A stretch of DNA of 50,289 nucleotides from Ruminococcus sp. (lineage in GTDB: Bacteria; Bacillota; Clostridia; Oscillospirales; Ruminococcaceae): positions 146,343-196,631 of the forward strand of contig JAIDQQ010000020.1 in the NCBI GenBank assembly GCA_029062165.1, read 5' to 3'. The position numbers were made by a program, and so were the translations under genes. Position 1 is the first letter of the stretch; every line of letters starts with the position of its first letter. The notes under the pieces are model-generated. The model worked only from the letters and a program-made list of their open reading frames with translations. It was not told the origin of the DNA and did no database searches. Shown one piece after another: positions 49,379-50,289 of the stretch.

Positions 49379-50289
49379 TTGGAATACCTTATAGTAAAAG
49401 AACTGGCGGAATTAAAAGGCTATTCTGAAAGATATATACAGCGTTTAATGAAAAACGGAAAAATGGTGTCTGAACAGGTGAATAACATATATAATAATCA
49501 GCCCTGCTATATGATACCAGTATCAGCACTTCCGGAAGACTTATAAACTAAATATTATGCCAAACTAAAGAAAGACACAGGCATCGAACCGGAACTCACG
49601 AAAGATAAGTCTGAAAAACCTGCAAAAGTAAAGAAACCGTCAAGATGTTTTGAGGAACTTTCCGCTGATGAACGTCAACGACTTAACTTCTGGTGTGAAC
49701 TTCTGAAAGAGTGGCAAAGCAGACGTTCACAGTACAAAAGCAAGACGGAGTTTGATAAAAACTTCGTGGGCGAATGCCGTCTGAAATATGAGGGCATCGA
49801 GATAAGTGAACGTATTCTTTACCGTAAGTGGACTGCCTACAAAAACGATGATTTTGACGGAATTTTAGGTGTTCGTGGTGCGTGGAACAGAAACACAAAC
49901 ACTATTCCTGAACCTGTATGGAACTGCTTTCTGTACGAATGGCTTGACGAAAATCAACCAACTGTTTCGCTCTGCTACCGTTCAACTATCAAATGGACAG
50001 CTAAATTTTATCCGGAACTGCTTGAACTGATACCCAGTGAAATGGCATTCAGTGACAGATGTTCACCATATATAATGAGAATGTATGATAATCTTGACGC
50101 TAATGATTGCTGGATTGCAGATAACCACACTTTTGACATTCAATCATATGACGAAAACGGAAATGTCCACAGACTTTACCTGACAGCTTTTCTTGATGCA
50201 AAATCCGGTGTTATGACCGGGTGGAATATAACAGAAAGTCCGGATTCACAGTCAACGATACTCGCACTCAGACACGGAATAATGCGTTT
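49379..50289 (+). pseudogene. MuA-type DDE transposase, interrupted by one TAA and cut by the window edge
   Basis: From TTG 49379 (ribosome site AAAGGAG) the frame encodes a MuA-like N-terminal DNA-binding region (EYLIVKELAELKGYSERYIQ), TAA after 55 codons (SALPEDL, TAA, TKYYAKLKK), then reads in the same frame to the window edge. Relatives usually have Gln at that place. The later part has the catalytic-core start WIADNHTFDIQSYDENGN and LTAFLDAKSGVMTGWN, the Mu-type D-x-H-x-x-D and D of the DDE triad. Transposition would need suppression of the stop or reinitiation. The C-terminal part is beyond the window. Confidence 0.8.

Larger units (their letters stand above)
13072..50289. mobile_element. 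Composite integrated accessory region (ICE-, phage-plasmid- or island-like), right end outside the window
   Basis: From the tRNA-Ser scar onward the gene content changes: recombinase relatives, TraX, RusA, ERF, replication-initiator-like protein, PIN toxin-antitoxin, Fic, Sir2, bacteriocin and defence-like genes, many unknown short genes and many broken genes. Base use is also visibly more AT-rich than in 5.8-10.8 kb. No relaxase, conjugation ATPase, capsid gene or active integrase is visible, so the transfer type cannot be decided. Several elements may be nested, including the Mu-like phage from about 47.59 kb. Confidence 0.55.
47588..50289. mobile_element. Left end of a Mu-like transposable prophage
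   Basis: The layout copies phage Mu: an end with TG (TGTGAATTAACACGC near 47588), repeats, a repressor gene reading toward the end (47973-48413), a Cro/Ner-like gene in the opposite direction (48590), a short gene, then a MuA-type transposase (49379 on). The left boundary is inferred from the change of the PBECR4-like frame into repetitive DNA and cannot be fixed to the base without the right end. The prophage runs past the window. Confidence 0.65.

Noticed and set aside
13275..49546. Stop-codon reassignment or suppression (for example TAA/TAG read as Gln, TGA as Cys or Sec)
   Set aside because: In-frame stops stand at different residue types: a position often Cys, one often Gln, one often Ser. 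Frameshifts occur in the same genes, and normal stops of all three kinds end intact genes. Decay explains this better.

Overview
The window looks like a low-GC Gram-positive gut or rumen anaerobe, most likely Ruminococcus or a close Oscillospiraceae relative. The evidence is the GGGtGRT protein with its IscU-like partner, DUF5688 and DUF4869 proteins, Spo0A-type DNA-binding domains, WYL and GHKL/LytTR regulators, AT-rich intergenic DNA and many TTGACA-17-TATAAT promoters. The assignment comes from family knowledge only; no search was run.

Layout. (1) 1-4363: end of a prophage tail module (partial gene, distal-tail-like protein, structural protein, tail endopeptidase-like protein) followed by a D12-class adenine methyltransferase. 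(2) 4364-12966: chromosomal backbone with a receiver-less Spo0A-like protein, the IscU-like/GGGtGRT operon, an OmpR-type response regulator with a large membrane histidine kinase, a possible noncoding RNA, tRNA-Arg(ACG), two tandem tRNA-Lys(TTT), a WYL regulator and a small DNA-binding-like protein. (3) 13016-13071: the 3' part of a tRNA-Ser gene that stops in its anticodon loop, the scar expected where an integrative element used a tRNA 3' end. Everything to the right reads as accessory DNA. (4) 13.3-20.4 kb: decaying cargo, including an AlbA/RecG-like regulator with two nonsense codons, an AAA ATPase beside a broken TOPRIM gene (defence-like pair), a phage coiled-coil relic, a UPF0175 protein, a DUF5688 protein and a broken AAA/PD-(D/E)XK protein. 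(5) 20.6-24.9 kb: two tandem tyrosine-recombinase-like proteins that have lost the catalytic residues, then TraX-like and RusA-like proteins. (6) 25.0-30.8 kb: a bacteriocin locus with ABC transporter, putative immunity genes, a broken lactococcin-972-like precursor and an AgrC/AgrA-like two-component system. (7) 30.9-42.9 kb: minus-strand plasmid/ICE/phage-type genes: lipoprotein, ERF annealing protein, DEDD exonuclease, Fic, Sir2, HipA-like kinase, adenine methyltransferase-like protein, a duplicated-domain protein and a replication-initiator-like protein. A PIN toxin-antitoxin pair lies on the plus strand. (8) 43.1-45.7 kb: a plus-strand operon of a zinc-ribbon/J-domain protein, a lone Spo0A effector domain, a small protein and a membrane-anchored SpoVK/CbbX-like AAA+ ATPase. 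(9) 46.9-47.1 kb: a structured RNA with its own promoter and terminator. (10) about 47.59 kb to the end: the left end of a Mu-like transposable phage (divergent repressor and Cro/Ner-like genes, then a MuA-type transposase with one in-frame stop), apparently inserted in a PBECR4-like gene.

The least explained signals are a tRNA-like RNA at 33052-33203 (paired acceptor ends, D-like arm, perfect T-arm, CCA, and a long anticodon-side helix in place of an anticodon loop), the tandem catalytically dead recombinases, the Spo0A-C/J-domain/AAA+ operon, the RNA at 46921-47123, and a shared A-tract promoter in front of three minus-strand operons. No replication origin, relaxase, CRISPR array, rRNA or intact integrase was found.
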